This document shows positions 40,996 through 55,700 of a stretch of 64,000 nt of DNA, piece after piece (within the stretch, counting starts at the first letter, position 1; each line of letters starts with the position of its first letter). The DNA is from Lytechinus pictus. Taxonomy: Eukaryota > Echinodermata > Echinoidea > Temnopleuroida > Toxopneustidae. The stretch covers positions 29,266,001 through 29,330,000 of the forward strand of contig NC_087245.1 in assembly GCF_037042905.1 (NCBI RefSeq), in the 5' to 3' direction. A program made the position numbers and the translations under genes. The notes under the pieces are model-generated. The model worked only from the letters and a program-made list of their open reading frames with translations. It was not told the origin of the DNA and searched no databases.

Positions 40996-42539
40996 AATCG
41001 GCATTTATGAAGACTACACCTGACAGGATCAAATTCTTCACTTGAGACAGTAAAATGGCAATACTTCTTCCGCAAGTATAAAAATAGTTCCAAAGTGGTG
41101 ATATATCTTCCCAATTAAAAAAAAAAGAAGTTCAGTAAAGTTACCCTCCCTTGAATCAGTGTTAGATTATCAATTATATTCATTCATTTTTGTCAATCAG
41201 CAATATCAAAATTAAAAATTGAGAATTAATGGGTTGGCTCGAATGAATATCTTTGGCCTGCCAGTTGTAATTACGCCCGTATAACCCTGACTCGGGATCA
41301 GATCACTGAGGGCCAGCAATATTTGAAATAAGCTCCCCACACTACTTCTATATGTCAAACTGCAATACCACAGATCATATAAAACTCAACGAAATATTCT
41401 TATGGCAGCCAGCTTGGAATTCAAGATGACTGCCATTTTTCCGCCAATCAATTGTCAGATTGCTTGGAGCCAGCAATTTTTTTAATGAACTCACCCCAGA
41501 TACCGATTTACTACAAATTTCAGTGGCAAATATTATGTAAAATTCAAGAAAATAAGTTCAATGATTTTTCATGGCGGCCATCTTGGATTTCAAATGGCAG
41601 CTGACCCGATGGTCAAATCGCTTGAGGCCGGCAATATCTGAAATCAGCACCCAAAATTAAGCCTATAGACTGTATGCCAAATTTCAATACCGCAGTTCAT
41701 ATAAAACTCGAGAAAATAATTGCAATAATAAATCATGGCGGCCATCTTGGATTTTAAGATGGCGGCCGTTTTGCCGCTGACCTTGAGGTCAAATCGCTGG
41801 GGGCTGGCAATATTTGAAATCAGTGCCTAAAAATACCCCTATATACCAAAGTTCAGTGTCACATGTCATGTAAAACTCAAGAAAATGAGATTAATGATTT
41901 TTCATGGCGGCCATCTTGGATTTCAAAATGGCGGCCGACCCGATTGTCAAATCACTTGGGACCGGCAATATTTGAAATCAGTGCCTAAAAATACCCCTAT
42001 ATGACTAATTTCAGTGTCACACGTCATGTAAAACTCAAGAAAATGACATTAATGTTTTCTCATGGCGGCCATCTTGGATTTCAAAATGGCGGCCGACCCG
42101 ATTGACAAATCACTTGGGGCCGGCAATATTTGAAATCAGCACCCCAAATTAAGCCTATATGCCAAATTTCAATACCGCAGTTCATATAAAACTCGAGAAA
42201 ATGATTGCAATAATATATCATGGCGGCCATCTTGGATTTCAAGATGGCGGCCATTTTGCCGCCGACCAAATGGTCAAATTGCTGGGGGCCGGCAATATTT
42301 GAAATCAGTGCCTCAAAATACCCCTATATGCCAAATTTCAGTGTCACATGACATGTAAAACTCAAGAAAATGACATTTAATGATTTTTCATGGCGGCCAT
42401 CTTGGATTTCAAAATGGCGGCCGACCCGATGGTTAAATCGCTTGGGGCCGGCAATTTTTGACATCAGCGCCCAAAAATACCCCTGTATGCCAAATTTCAC
42501 ACTTTCTGCCAGATTCGAGCATCTTTTTCACATATCTAC

Positions 42540-43720
42540 TGGACTATTATAATTGTTCAGTTATATTTATCATTACCCGTATCAGACATCTAAAGCTGGT
42601 CATTTAAAAAAAGTTGCCCTATATTTTCTGAATATCGGGAAGGGATAGGTGTATTATTTATATTTTGCTCGGTCTCTATGCGCGTATATATTGACTTTCA
42701 GAGACGACACAAAATATACCTTTTTATTTTCCTTAGTCTCACATCCGGGAGTTTGAGGATGGAAGACATATCGAAAACTTGCATACAGTGTACCGGACAT
42801 GTAAAAACACAGCAGACGACGTTTGCAGACCTCGCGATCATCGTATGACTAGTGGTGCAGAATGTTCCATTGCGGCTTTATGGGGGAAATAGCATTACAG
42901 AGGGATAAAATGTATACACAAATAATGTTTCAGCGTTGATTCGCAATATTTTGTGTCATTTTCATAAATTATCGTTGTTTGAACATTTAAAACATCATTA
43001 TAAAGTGAAAGGAATAAGCAAAACTTAATTTTCAGACTTACCTATGCAGTGGTAAGCTAGGATGCACCCCTCGTATACATAATTGACCCGTCACAGTTTT
43101 CAGAGACATATCCAACTTTCAGATAATAAAATTGATTTTTGTTGGCAAAAATAACGGTATCTGATATATTTATATCTATAGTTCGGACTGACAATGTATA
43201 TATATTTATATATTCCTAATAAAATGTTCAGCACTGCAATGGAAACACTGCGAGGACCTTCTGTCCGCTAGTTTTCCATACGGATTCGCTTCATAATGAT
43301 CCACGCAGCAACAATATACGTCATGATAAAGACAACGCTATATCCGGGCGGACGCGACACAATTGAATCATATTCTTCAAAGAAATATATCAATTTTAAT
43401 GATTTTTTCTCTAGATGTCTGATTAAGATGATAATAAAACTATGGCTCTTTTTTCGGGAACATCAAATACATTTCTCTGAAAAGAACCATATTGCCCTCG
43501 TCATAAAGACTTGGGCCAACATGCCATCTGTTGCGAGCAATATATTTGATGACCACCGCACAGCCAGTCAATAACTCATAAAGTATAAACAATGCATAAT
43601 TATTTACTAAATTATATTACTTCTATAGCGAATGATAGTGCATTTACAAGAAATGTAAACACGAATTCAATCAGCCTGAACAAACTTTAAAACTTTATAA
43701 CTACCCCTTTTCATCTTTTG
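42540..43720. other. No gene recognised
   Basis: AT-rich intergenic DNA between the foldback array and a TTAA element. A 92-codon plus-strand frame (43296-43574) has no visible domain. Confidence 0.5.
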
Positions 43721-43725
43721 GTTAA

Positions 43726-44286
43726 AGGGGTAGTCCAGGCTGAAAATAATATGATTTGAACAGAAAGAAAAATCAGACGAGCAAAACACTGAAAAATTGA
43801 TCAAAATCAGACAAGGAATAACAAAATTATGGAATTTGAAATATTTGCATTATTCCGCTGACACAGTTCTAGGTATGTCTTCATGAATATTCAATGAGCA
43901 AATCATTTCATATCCCCATTTGTTCTTTTGTATTTTATTATATGAAATTAGGTTTATTCAAACTTTTTCCTAAAAAAAATATAAATTGGATTGACAACTG
44001 ATTTTGTATAAGATATTCATTGCTGCAACTTATTTCATTATAAGGGAGACACACCATTCATACATGTATGAAAAAATTACACAATTATCATGAATGTTAT
44101 TTCATGTAATAACATAAGAAAAGGGAAAGAGGGGATGTGACATCATCGGCCCACCTCTTGAATATTTATGACGACGTGCATAACGACGTGCTTTAAAATT
44201 CAATAACTTCGCTATCAGATATTGATGAAATTTTCAGTACCTTGATCTGTTTCTAAGCAATAGATATTTTCAGCCCCGAGTACCTT
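43726..44286. mobile_element. TTAA-flanked inverted-end element
   Basis: TTAA precedes AGGGGTAGTCCAGGCTGAAA at the left. At the right, TATTTTCAGCCCCGAGTACC leads into CTT-TTAA. Imperfect inverted ends plus TTAA suit piggyBac- or Kolobok-type mobilisation. Non-coding. Confidence 0.65.
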
Positions 44287-44299
44287 TTAATGGTAACAC

Positions 44300-45420
44300 G
44301 TACTACTGAATTATTGAATCAAGAAAGACAAATTTTATAGTTAGAATAGCTCACAATCCACTGAATGGGTGTTCCCGATTTACCACAGTGATAAAGTTTC
44401 TGCTCTAAAATGGTCTATGGTGTCGAGTGCTTTGACAAGTCGATGACAGTCATGAAAGCAATGTTATCAATTTTCGTTCTTTTTTTAACCCTACCCCTCC
44501 CGCCGCTCGTTAAATAGGCTGAGCATGCATAGACACAAACGTATGCTTATTGAATTAATGACAAGTCTAATTAAGGTTGTTGATTGTTCTTTGGAAATAA
44601 AAAGGTTCATTTCAGTGTAAAGTGCACTTTCTAACTTCACCGACGTCATAACTTCAAATTATTTATTTTTTCGAGGAAATATATACTCTGCAATGAAACA
44701 TCGATTGAAGTACCACCTAGTATAACTGACATGATTGCATGCCAAACACTTTATTAAAAAGCAATTATAAATTATTCTTCAATGATTTATGACTAATATC
44801 AGGAACACATTTCGAAAACGTTCATCCCCTGATTGCATCACCAGTTTGGTTTCACTATTTTTCAAATTATTCTAGGAAAAAGAGATATGGTTGTTATCCA
44901 GTTTTGATAGATGGAGCTTTATGATTGGTCCAATCAACGATGCTCTTAGTATAAATTACACATGTTGTTTCTGTGGTGTTTGGATTATTCTGACACTAAT
45001 AACCTACAAAACGCCTCCTCTAAAGTATTTCTAACCCTGGCTTGGATTAGAAAATGACTCTCCGTTACTCATATATCAGAGGAATTCTGGTAATATCAAG
45101 CTTACGGAGGCAAAGTTGTTGCCCGTTGATAACAGTTTGACCCCCTCCAAAAATGTAATATAATTAAATATAAACAATATTCATTCATAAATCATACATT
45201 CGATTCAATTCAATCGAACATTTATTTTCTTCCGATTGACATTAAAAAGGTTAGATCCAATTTCGTATAAAATAAACAAATCAATAATAATTACAGTGAT
45301 ATAACAATGAATGTAAATACAATATATAATTTACTTACATGGAATAAATAATGAGCGAGACATAGCTCACCATTGATGTTGCTTTTAACAAGCAAGCTTT
45401 TGGCCATATCGGCCTTCACC
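44300..45420. other. No gene recognised
   Basis: AT-rich intergenic DNA without a sizeable open frame or clear repeat. Confidence 0.5.
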
Positions 45421-45427
45421 GGGGCTT

Positions 45428-45686
45428 CGTCTTACAAAGAGTTGCGATTGATCCGATCAACGACAACTATGGAAAGCCAGCAACGTCAACATCTAAAACG
45501 CATGTTTGTTCAAAATATTTTCTAGATATGATGTATATTCATACATTCATCGATTTCTTGAAAATTCAGTGTGCTTCTCTTTGTTCTCAAAGTACATTGT
45601 GCAAATTTTCTGAAGAAATATTATGACATAGATGGATTTCCATATAGTTGATGTTGATTGGATCAATCGTAACTCTTTGTAAGACG
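45428..45686. mobile_element. 259-bp inverted-repeat MITE
   Basis: CGTCTTACAAAGAGTTGCGA at the left and TCGTAACTCTTTGTAAGACG at the right are inverted copies. The homology continues through TTGATCCGATCAACGACAAC and TGGAAAGCCA. Confidence 0.8.
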
Positions 45687-45689
45687 GGG

Positions 45690-46610
45690 CTCATGACGGT
45701 AGATAACAAAATAGATCGAACGTCATAATATAAGCAACGTTACAAGGAAAATATCAAAAGTGTAACCATCATAATTATATGTCATAACAAAAATAATCAA
45801 CGACGTCATTATGATCATCATCACATCATTGACAGTATAAACATGTCATATTAAAATCATTATAATCATTATTATTATTTTATTTGACATTTCAAAAACA
45901 TAGAGAATACAAACAAATCAGAGAGAAGATCAATCACAATTTTACGTGATAGAAAAAAAAAGACCTGGATAAGAGTTGGAGAGGCTGCCTGGGTATGGAA
46001 AAGGCTTACTTAATAACCATAACTCACTTCCTCCCCAACTCCATCTAGGTCATAAAATTAAGGGTATAAATAAAATGAAAATATTTAGAATCGGTAAAAT
46101 ACAATGGTCAAACATGTTACTTGGTAATTTCAAGCCACCCCCCCCCCCCACACACACACAATACCTCCCATTATCGCTATCTTTGTGTACGATTATGTGA
46201 CTTACAGTAAAGAATTTGCCATTTGTGTTGTACTAGAAATCACAATACGCGTATCTATATCCGTAGTAACCTTTTAGATGTTATTTCAGAATATGATTTG
46301 ATTTGCTTTTAAGAAGTTGTTTGTATGTTTACTGGTTATTGGGGTATTCGTGGTTCGTCGCGTGAGGGCGGTGCAAATATAAATAATAAGCCTGGATTTT
46401 AAATACAAATATATATAATAATATGAATAATACATATATAAAAGGGTTAAATTAAAAGAAATAAATACAAATAGATAAACATAAAAATAAAAAATGACAT
46501 GAATAAAAAAACATAATAAAAATAAAAACAAATACAAAAATAGAATACAGAAAAAAGATTCTGATCAGAACATTTATGCGTCACTTGGTGCTATAAACGT
46601 TGATAAACGC
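45690..46610. other. No gene recognised; 3' flank of gene 2
   Basis: AT-rich sequence with a C-run and CA-repeat near 46139 and A-rich tracts. It should contain the 3' UTR of gene 2, but no single polyadenylation signal stands out. Confidence 0.45.
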
Positions 46611-46616
46611 AGCTTG

Positions 46617-46757
46617 TCAGTCTCGGAGGCTAATGTAGTTTTTACATCTGTCAAACGGTTTGTTGGTGACATTCGAAAGAAGGACGTGACGTTGGGACTG
46701 CTCCAATCTGAAATCGAAGCTCTGCAGCAGTTTCGCCAAGATCACCTTGGATTCGAT
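46617..46757 (-). CDS. CYP46A1-like: Gene 2 exon 13 equivalent: C-terminus and stop
   Basis: 141 nt starting IESKVILAKLLQSFDFRLEQ and ending ISLRD then TGA. Acceptor GTTTAG. Confidence 0.93.
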   Translation of the reverse strand: MESKVILAKLLQSFDFRLEQSQRHVLLSNVTNKPFDRCKNYISLRD

Positions 46758-49700
46758 CTAAACGATAAAAGATTTTAAAAAAATATATTATCATTATTAT
46801 TATTTTAGCTACATTTTATATCGATCCTCAATATTGGTGACAATACCGCGGGAAAATATACAATGCATGCAAAGAAACACTGTTTTCAAGTGTAATTTTA
46901 TATACAGATATATATATATATATATATATATATAAGTAAGAATGTATAATGTATCATTATAAGCATTCAGATTTTTTAAGAGACACTGTGCAGACTGTTG
47001 AGTGGAAATCACATACCAGAGCTAACTGTTGTCCAATACAATTCCGTTGACCAATGGCGAAGGGGAAGTATGCATAAAGGTGCCGTGGGCTGCAAAAAAA
47101 GGAGAAATATTTTTTAATGAGTCATGACGTTGATACCGGTAACGTAATAGATGATGATGATGATAATGATGATGATGATGATGATGATGATAATGATGAT
47201 GATGGCGATGGTGATGGTGATGATGATGATGATGTTGAAGATTATGGTGACGATGATGTTGATGATGATGATGATGACGATGATGATGGTGATAATAATG
47301 GTGATGATGATGATGGTGGTGATGAAGATGATGATGATGATGGGTGATGGTGATGATGATGATGTTGATGATGAAGATGACGATGATGATGGTGATAATA
47401 ATAGTGATGGTGATGAAGATGATAACGATGATGATGATGATGATAACGATGATGATGGTGATGACGATGATTATGGTGAGAGGATGAGGATGATGATGGC
47501 GATGATGATGACGATGGGGATGATGATGGTAATAATGATGACGATGTGAATGAATAAATGATGATGATAGTCGTGATGATGATTATGTGCACGGTGATGA
47601 TGGTGAATACAATGTTCGTCCCAATCGCTTCCTACACCTGCTTTTGTATATATATATATAATTGATATATGGATCCTCATCAAATGATTGGCTGAGAGCC
47701 GATCAGGTGACATTCATAATTTCTGTGCTTAGTCAGCCATTTTTTCTAAGCAAGTGTGCGATTAGAAAAATTAGATTGCACAAGTGTTTGTTGCTATTGT
47801 TTTTAAAAAATACGTAAAAACTAGTCAGCTTTTATTATTGTTGCCTTGCCATGGTTCCCTTTTTTCAGTACTTCATAACAATATCTATTTGATTTGGCAT
47901 TAAAAATGTTTAATCAATGCTGCTGGTGAGTAGACCACCAAATTTATATCGTAGGTCTTTCTTGGCGAGTGTCTAGACTAACGTTTAGTTCCATACATAA
48001 ATTGATTTAGCAAACGACAATTACCCATAACATATCTATTTTTACGAATAACATCGAATCTTGTAGGTACATTGGGTCAAATAAGCACACTTGACAACTT
48101 CAGAACTGTCCAAAGCCAGACAGACAATTGGACAATGAGACATCAGACGATCACCTAGGAGCACTATAAAATGCTGCTTAATTGCTTCTGTGTCGTTCAA
48201 TTCAATTCAATTCAATTCAATTTCAATTTATTTTATTTCATTTTCAACAGAACAAAGTAATGTGGTCAAAATAGTTACAGTGAAGTCGTTCGTAATACTC
48301 ACAGTTCATCAGTGGGAATAAATCGATCCGGGTTGAATAGAAGTGGGTCTTCGAAGTATTCTTCCTGTCGTGACGTTAGATATGTTCCAAACTGCATCAG
48401 TGAAAGTGTAAAATAAATAAATGACGAGATAACGAATGAGAGGGCGCTGTGTGAATGGTGAAGAAGCAAGTGAATTCATTCATTCATTTCACCTTTGTTT
48501 ACCTCATTAATTTCAATTTATAAAAAGAAACAAATTAAAAATATATATATTAAAAAATAAAACAGCTGAATATATGTGCAAACTGTATCACAAAAGACAG
48601 GGGGTATACTGTAAGACATGGTCGGGTTAAAAAATATAAACTGTTATGAAATATAGTGCATGGGTATTATGTTTTTTTATGAAATTGATAAATAATACAA
48701 ATTAGTATTAGGACTTATAAAAACGGTATTCAAACATACAAGTAAACCTCATCCAGTCCGGGGTCTGTTTTTGCCCCCCCCCCCCCCTCGACATCATTTA
48801 TAATAAATCTGTAACGCGACAAGATCGCAACGCGACGTTTCATGAGTTTTTTCTTCTTCTTTTTCAAGTCTTGCGCGACTTTAAATACCAAATTCGCGGC
48901 AGTTTGGAAATGTTTGTTATTTTTCCTCTGTATAATGGATGTTGTTTTCAGCCTGACATACGTTCATCCGAGCGAAGAATAATAGTGGTACACCAGGCTG
49001 AAAACATCATCCATTTAAACAAAGGAAAATATCAAACATTTCCAAACCAATCAATAAATGCTGCATTCAAACCTTCGGAACAAAGAAAATAACAATGAGG
49101 TAAAGATTGATGATGAAGTGTTTGAAATATTTCCGGAGGCTGGTAATAATTAATTGTATAATAATAATAATAACAATAAGGACAATAATAATAATAACAA
49201 TAATAATAATAAAGATAATAACTACATTAAAAAGAGCATGCACTAAACTCTTCTATTTTATCTAAGTATACAGTGTTTATTAATTTTTACTTTTATTCTG
49301 TCTTCGCCTATATATTTTAAATTTAGCTGAATATACAAATGGCCAAATCACGATACTGGGGGACAAATAAAAACTGATATAGGCCACGTATTCCATAGGC
49401 CAATCAATTAATTAAGAATGCCATAAAAAGGGAATAACCTTAGTATTAAGGCCTTATTTCCTACACTTGATTTTATACACACAGGCGCGAAACAATAGGT
49501 GCTTCCTGAACCCACTTTCCCGCATGGTAAAAATTGAATTATCCCAATACCTTATAATAAGACCCCTCTCTAAGTAGTGCGAATGATATAATACTCCTTC
49601 ATTGAACAATTAAAAGAAATACATTTTTTTTATCACATTTTTTTGGAAAACATTTCCATATAAACTCGAGGAACTTTCTGCCCCCCTTCCCTCTCCCCGC

Positions 49701-52700
49701 TCTTGTTGTTAATTCTGGAAACGCCCTTCCGTAGATCCAAATCCGATATCGACAATACTGTATCTTACCGTGCTTACGGTGCGTAACCGACGGGCGAAGA
49801 AAAATAAAAACAAAACGCCCTTACTTACAAATATATTTGATCCTTTTGGTATGATGTAACCCGAAGAATGGACATCACAAGCTAGATCACGTATTACCCC
49901 ACTCACAGGAGGGTTAAGTCGCATTGTTTCTTTAAACACCTAAAAGTAATTTAAAAAATATAGGCTATATATAAGCTATATATATATATATATACATATA
50001 TTAATTTTTTTCATACAATTTTATTAAAATTCAGACAAAAACTCATTATAATTTCACATAAAATACTAAAGCAATTATTTAAAAATCACCCAAAACAAAT
50101 TGGTAAATGAAAGTCATATATTCTGCCAGCTTGGATTTTACTATTCATAGTGTGCTTGTACTGAAATCGTCTGTGCCCAAAAAAGGTATGATTTGAACAC
50201 TGAAGGATATTTTATTGGATAAATTAACCCGATTTTACATCCTTCGATAGGGGTGCCGATCAGAATATCTACATATATATTTATGCATTGTTTAAATAAA
50301 GCCGTTCTGAAGTATATTTAAATAGGGGAAGGCGGGGTAAGTTGAGCATAGGGGCAAGTTGAGCCACCACCCCAGGCCAATAATGAATGAGTCAGACATT
50401 GTGGTGGTGTCATGTATTGGTGACCCATTACATAACCCTTTACCCCACCACATTGTTTTCGACTGAAAAACTTTGAAAAAAGTACTTTTTTAGAGGGAAA
50501 AATACAAATTTCAGCCAAAAAAGTAAAAAAAGAGTGTAAAATAGATCAGTGCTTTTTACCCATACACGTCTTTAAATGTAATAAAGAAATAATAACAATA
50601 TTGTTAGTCCAGGTATGGATCTTCATTCTTGTCTTAGTCTTTTACATGATGGATGCATGAGAAATGTGTGGATGAGAAAATATTGCATTAAGTTCGGACT
50701 GGGGTACTTTGAGCCAGCCAACATGGGGCAAGTTGAGCCATGGTAATTCTTATGTTAATGTATAATAAAAAAAGAAACAAACCTTGAAAAGCCACTGATA
50801 TGCAGGCAGAAAGGTGCAAATTTACATGACAGTTCTTTTACTTTTAGATGATGTTAGTAAATATAGAGAATTAGCAAGTGAAAAGACTTGAAATAAGAAA
50901 TTGACATGCTGGTTCTTTCCGCATACATTTTGTACATAGTTTTTATGGCTCAACTTACCCCTCAAGGTGGCACAACTTACCCCACAGATGGGGCAAGTTG
51001 AGCCATTTGACATCGGTTTTTTCAAAGGTCACAATGAATTTCAGTTTGGGGTAGAAAGTTATATATAGGTGAAAAATATTTCCCAAGAATCAAATTTAAA
51101 GGCAAGGTACTTATTTGTACAATATTATTAGTCATATCAATTCCAACATGCAAAATGCAAAAAGTGTCACAACTTACCCCGCCTTCCCCTATTTAAAATG
51201 GGCTGAAAATGTCAGGATCTTTGTCAGTAGCAATGTAATATCCTATCACTAAATCTGGGAAAAGGGAAAAGGGACCGTTTTAAGTAGAGATCCAAAATTA
51301 ATAGAAAAACACTTAATCGGCTGAAAAGATGCCAAATTTAAATTCTAAAGGCTAAAACGCATTCAGTGACTGCTACAGTGTTTTAATCTTGGTATGTAAG
51401 TTGATGCTCGGGTCTAATGACTATTCACCAATATTTGACAAGTTTTAGATACATGTCTTATTTTAGACAAGTTAATACAAACCTACCCGAGACATATACT
51501 CCAGCTTGGGGAGGTCTGAGTACTCAATAACCGGTTTATTCCCCAGGACTTCATCAACTTCAGCTTTTAGCCTGTCCAAAAAGAAAATGGTAGAAACATG
51601 TCATTCTTAATCATTTACGGATTTTCAGCGCATCTTATTAGATTTATATTGGTATCAATTCGCAATGCAAGGCAAACGTTGACGATGTTATCGAATACTT
51701 CAACATATTGTTGTTAAATTCATTGCATTAATTTAATACCACTAAAGATGTTTACGAAGTCATTGGGATAAAATCCCGAATTTAACACCCTTCCTTTGTA
51801 TATAATATAGACCAGAATGTGAATATTTTCACCGTTGAAATTAAAATTACAAATAAAGATAAAAATAAATCATATATTTTACTTTTACAGTCAAGGGTCC
51901 ATAATGAATCATATTTTTTTACATTTAGAGTCATATTGATAGATTGATTATAATGTATCATCTTGAACTTCAAATCGATGTTGATTAATTTTGGCATGAT
52001 TTTCAGTAATTGATGTTAATGACATTAGCGAAAGTAGCTGTTGTAATCACTGGCGTAGCCAGGGATACACGGGACACATGATACATTTACCCCTCCCCTT
52101 TCTAGATCGGCCAGCAAAGACAGAAAGAGAGTGAAAAACGAAAGTCAGAATTAAATAACATACTGCACTGTTAGAAAGTTTATCCTTAAAGGAGAATGAA
52201 ACTCCTGGAGCAAGTTAGCTTTTGTGAAAGCAGAAAAATCAAAGAATAAGATCAACAAAAGTTTGAGTAAAATAGGACTAGCAATAGAAGAGTTATGAGC
52301 ATTTGAATGTCGAGATCACTAATGCTATGAAGATCCTCCCATTGGCAACGCAACCAAGATCTATGATATCACAGATGAACAACTCTCCCCTTTTGGACAC
52401 TGAAAATATACCCCAAAACATATCTTTTTGCTCTTTCTAATCATATGACAAACGATTCATCAATGATATAATGTTGTGAAACCTCTGTACTTGTCCTCTC
52501 ATAAAGAGAACACCTCACCTTGTGATAGATTCTATAAAAGTGAGAATATAAGTGAAATAAGTACTAAAGCAATGAGGGAGTTGTACGTGTGTGACATCAC
52601 AGATCTTGGTCGCATTGCCAATGGGAGGATCTACATGGCATTAGTGATCTCAATATTCAAATGCTCATAACTTTCTTATTATTCATTCAATCTTCCTCAA

Positions 52701-55700
52701 ACTTTCAACAATATGTTTCTTTGATTTTTCTCTTTGATATGGATTCAGCTGGTTTCAAGGGTTTCATTCTCCTTTAAAATAAAAGAAGTTCCTGCAGCAG
52801 AGTCTCGAGAACACCTGTAATCTTACCAGATTGCGTAATTGGTATTTGGTGTATGGAACCTTACAAATTTCCTTAAAGAAAACACCCTTTTTCCCATTTT
52901 AAACAGACCTGTTCTGTTAAATTGCATAAAAATTCCTGTTTTATGAATTTACAGAATGATTCTGTTATTGCTTTCTGCAAAATCTTCTTTTTTTCTGTAA
53001 AACAGGTTTTTTTTTTAACAGTGTGCGTCGTGGGTTCACAACGTTAATTTTTTTTTCTGGTGAAAACGTAAAAACGTCATTTGTATTCTATACCCTAATT
53101 AATGTGCGTTCAACATGCTTAAGTTTTACCGATGAAATAGCAAGTTCTTCTGCTCTTCGTCACGCTCACAAACACTCATTATTTTTTTTTTGTTATAGAC
53201 CAACATTTTGTTGTGGGTTCAAATTGCTACTTTTGTTTGGTGGGAACATACATCAGCTTTTGACTTCAGTTCCCCATTTCAAAATCTGACGCGCCACTTC
53301 AGAAAAGCATATGCATTTCTTGATCCGTCGCTACGTTCCCTCGCCCCTCCAATGTGCAATGTCTCATTTTATACCGTATTGTATGTTAATCGGGCATATT
53401 TTCACCGATGAAAAGTACACAAACATCATTAGGGGCATATCAGGGGTCGGTGTCCAAGGGGGCAAGAGCCAAAAATTTCCCGGTCATATCATGGTATGAA
53501 CAGGCAATGGTGCAATGAGGCAAAATCTTTGAGGGGGGCCAGATATGGCGTATCGGACATAATTTATCTTTTAGAAAAGTTGCGAGCGAGCGAAGCAAAC
53601 GAGCAAAATTTTTGACAATTTTTTTACAAAGATCCAATATTGTGATAGATTTTGACATATTATTCAGAAAATAATATCATATTTGACCCTTCTCTCTTTC
53701 CTTTTTTTTTTTGGGGGGGGGTGGGTCTGTACGCCACTGTGAACAGGATTGTGCGCGAAATAGAGGGGCACAGTATGGCGCAGGTGCCAAAAAGCTGCTT
53801 AACATATCTCCCGAGCGAGCGAGAAAAAAAAACACCTTTTCATGAGAATCTCACTTTGAGATATTTTCTTTACACTTTATTCAGAAAATATACGTCATAT
53901 CTTACACCTTTTCTCTTTTTTTACTTGGTTGTAGAACTTTTGGGGCCATGGTCAAACCATTCCATCTGTACGCCAGTGCTATGCGGGATGGGTCCGGGGT
54001 GGGAGTCCTCTTGATATCAAAGCCATTTTAGACCTTACAGATTGCCGCTATTTTAATCAATTCGCGGGTATATGCAGTAGGCCTATATAGCTTTTACACA
54101 ACATTAATTCAACGCAGTCGCGTAATGAACCAAACATTTTGAGGGGACACATAGCAATGTGGGACAATTTGTAAAAAGTCGCCAGCGAGAGAAGCGAGCC
54201 CGAAAAAGTTTGGCCCTTTGAAATGACATTCAAATTGTGTGACAGAGTTTTCCATTATATTCAGCAAATAACACATTTCATTGTTTTCTATTCATTTCAT
54301 TACGTTGCCTCCTATATTTTCTTTTATCTACCCTTGGGTGTGGAACCAAGACCCCCCCCCCCCCGGACGCCAGTGATTGAACGTTAAGCTTAATGTAGGA
54401 ACGGTCCATACAGGGGGGCGTTATAGAGCCCTTTGAAGGTTACAGATGAACCCCCTACGTACTCGTACTGAGTGGGGTCTGGGGCAAAGCCCCTGGTAGG
54501 TTTGGAGATTTAGCCAATGTAATGATTGCAGCAGTTATTGCATAAAATTTAACAAGCTTATAACACAGTTTTGTATGCAGTCCATCTTTCTTCCCATTCT
54601 TTATTTTCAATCCTCAGCAGCCCGGTCGTGTTAAGTTCTTCTTTCTTTCTTTTTTCTTGTCCCTTTTCTTTGTTTTCCAATTAAGCTTTGGCTCATTCCA
54701 TTCTACCTTCATTTGTCATATTTTGATTCATTTCACTTTCGTAATCATGCTAATGTATTAGTAGGGCTATTTCGGAATGATTTGTTATTTGTCACATGTT
54801 CTTCTTTCGTTCCTTTTCCCGCTTTTTTCCGTTTTCCATTTTTTTATGTTTTTTTCTTAGTTCTTTTCACTTTTTCCACTTCCCTTTCCTTTTTCCTCAT
54901 TTTCCCCTTTCCTTTCTGTCTCCCTCTCTTTTCTCTTTATGCCGTTTTTTTTTTTTCCCGGTGAAATCCGCCAGGGGGGGGGGGAGCCTGGCCACCTCCC
55001 CGCCCGTTACACCACTGAACATCATCACATTTCAGGGTCAGATTTCATACCGTTTTGTTGGTTCAAAATTCTAAGTTCCATTGTAATAGCGAAAAAGAAA
55101 ACACATTTCCTTGACCAGTAGCTTAATCCTCTCCCACACATACAATCGTCCATTCATGAGAATTTCTTATCATACACCACGGTGTAGGGTGTCACTACGC
55201 TCACTGGCATATAATTTTAGGATGCTGTCATCTATCATGATGCCTTATACCTGTCTGCCTAATCCTACCTTTGCATTTGGTTTGCAGAATATCGCATTCG
55301 CAAGCACGGATATTTTACAGAAAACGCCTCCCCATTTCCCAGTCGATTGCTCCACTCCCTCTCCATACACTAGCTCCGGGCAGTGGCTGCGACATTATCT
55401 CTCATCACCGCTGTCATTTTTACAATATTTGTAAAATAAATTACTATAAATCTGTAGTACGTAGTAAACTGAAACTAAGTTGGCTCTAATTGGGGTTATT
55501 TATCAAAAGGAAAGAGTGAGAATAGTCACGCACAGTTCCACCAATAGCTGTTTCGCAAATCGATGTGTTGCTATTGCTATTACAGCTATTATTATTAAAG
55601 GTTACGAAACTTTACTTAAATCGTCTGCTGCTACTTTGTATTTTTACGTGCGATCCGAAAAAAGGGTACTTCTTCATCAAGATTCAAGAGTTACATGGTA

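Larger units (their letters stand above)
32298..42520. mobile_element. 10-kb foldback array of about 160-bp units carrying GATGGCCGCCAT palindromes
   Basis: Units of about 158-168 bp repeat AAATTTGGCATATAGGGGTA, CTGATTTCAAATATTGCCGG, GTCGGCCGCCATTTTGAAAT and AAGATGGCCGCCATGA. They run in one orientation from 32298 to about 35850, and in the inverse orientation from about 36830 to 37349 and 41290 to 42520. The outermost units mirror each other (CTGGCAGAAAGTGTGAAATT at 32331 against AATTTCACACTTTCTGCCAG near 42492). No coding capacity. Confidence 0.85.

Noticed and set aside
47117..47592. Long acidic (poly-Asp), poly-Met and poly-Ser/His open frames
   Set aside because: They are readings of a GAT trinucleotide repeat in different frames inside an intron.
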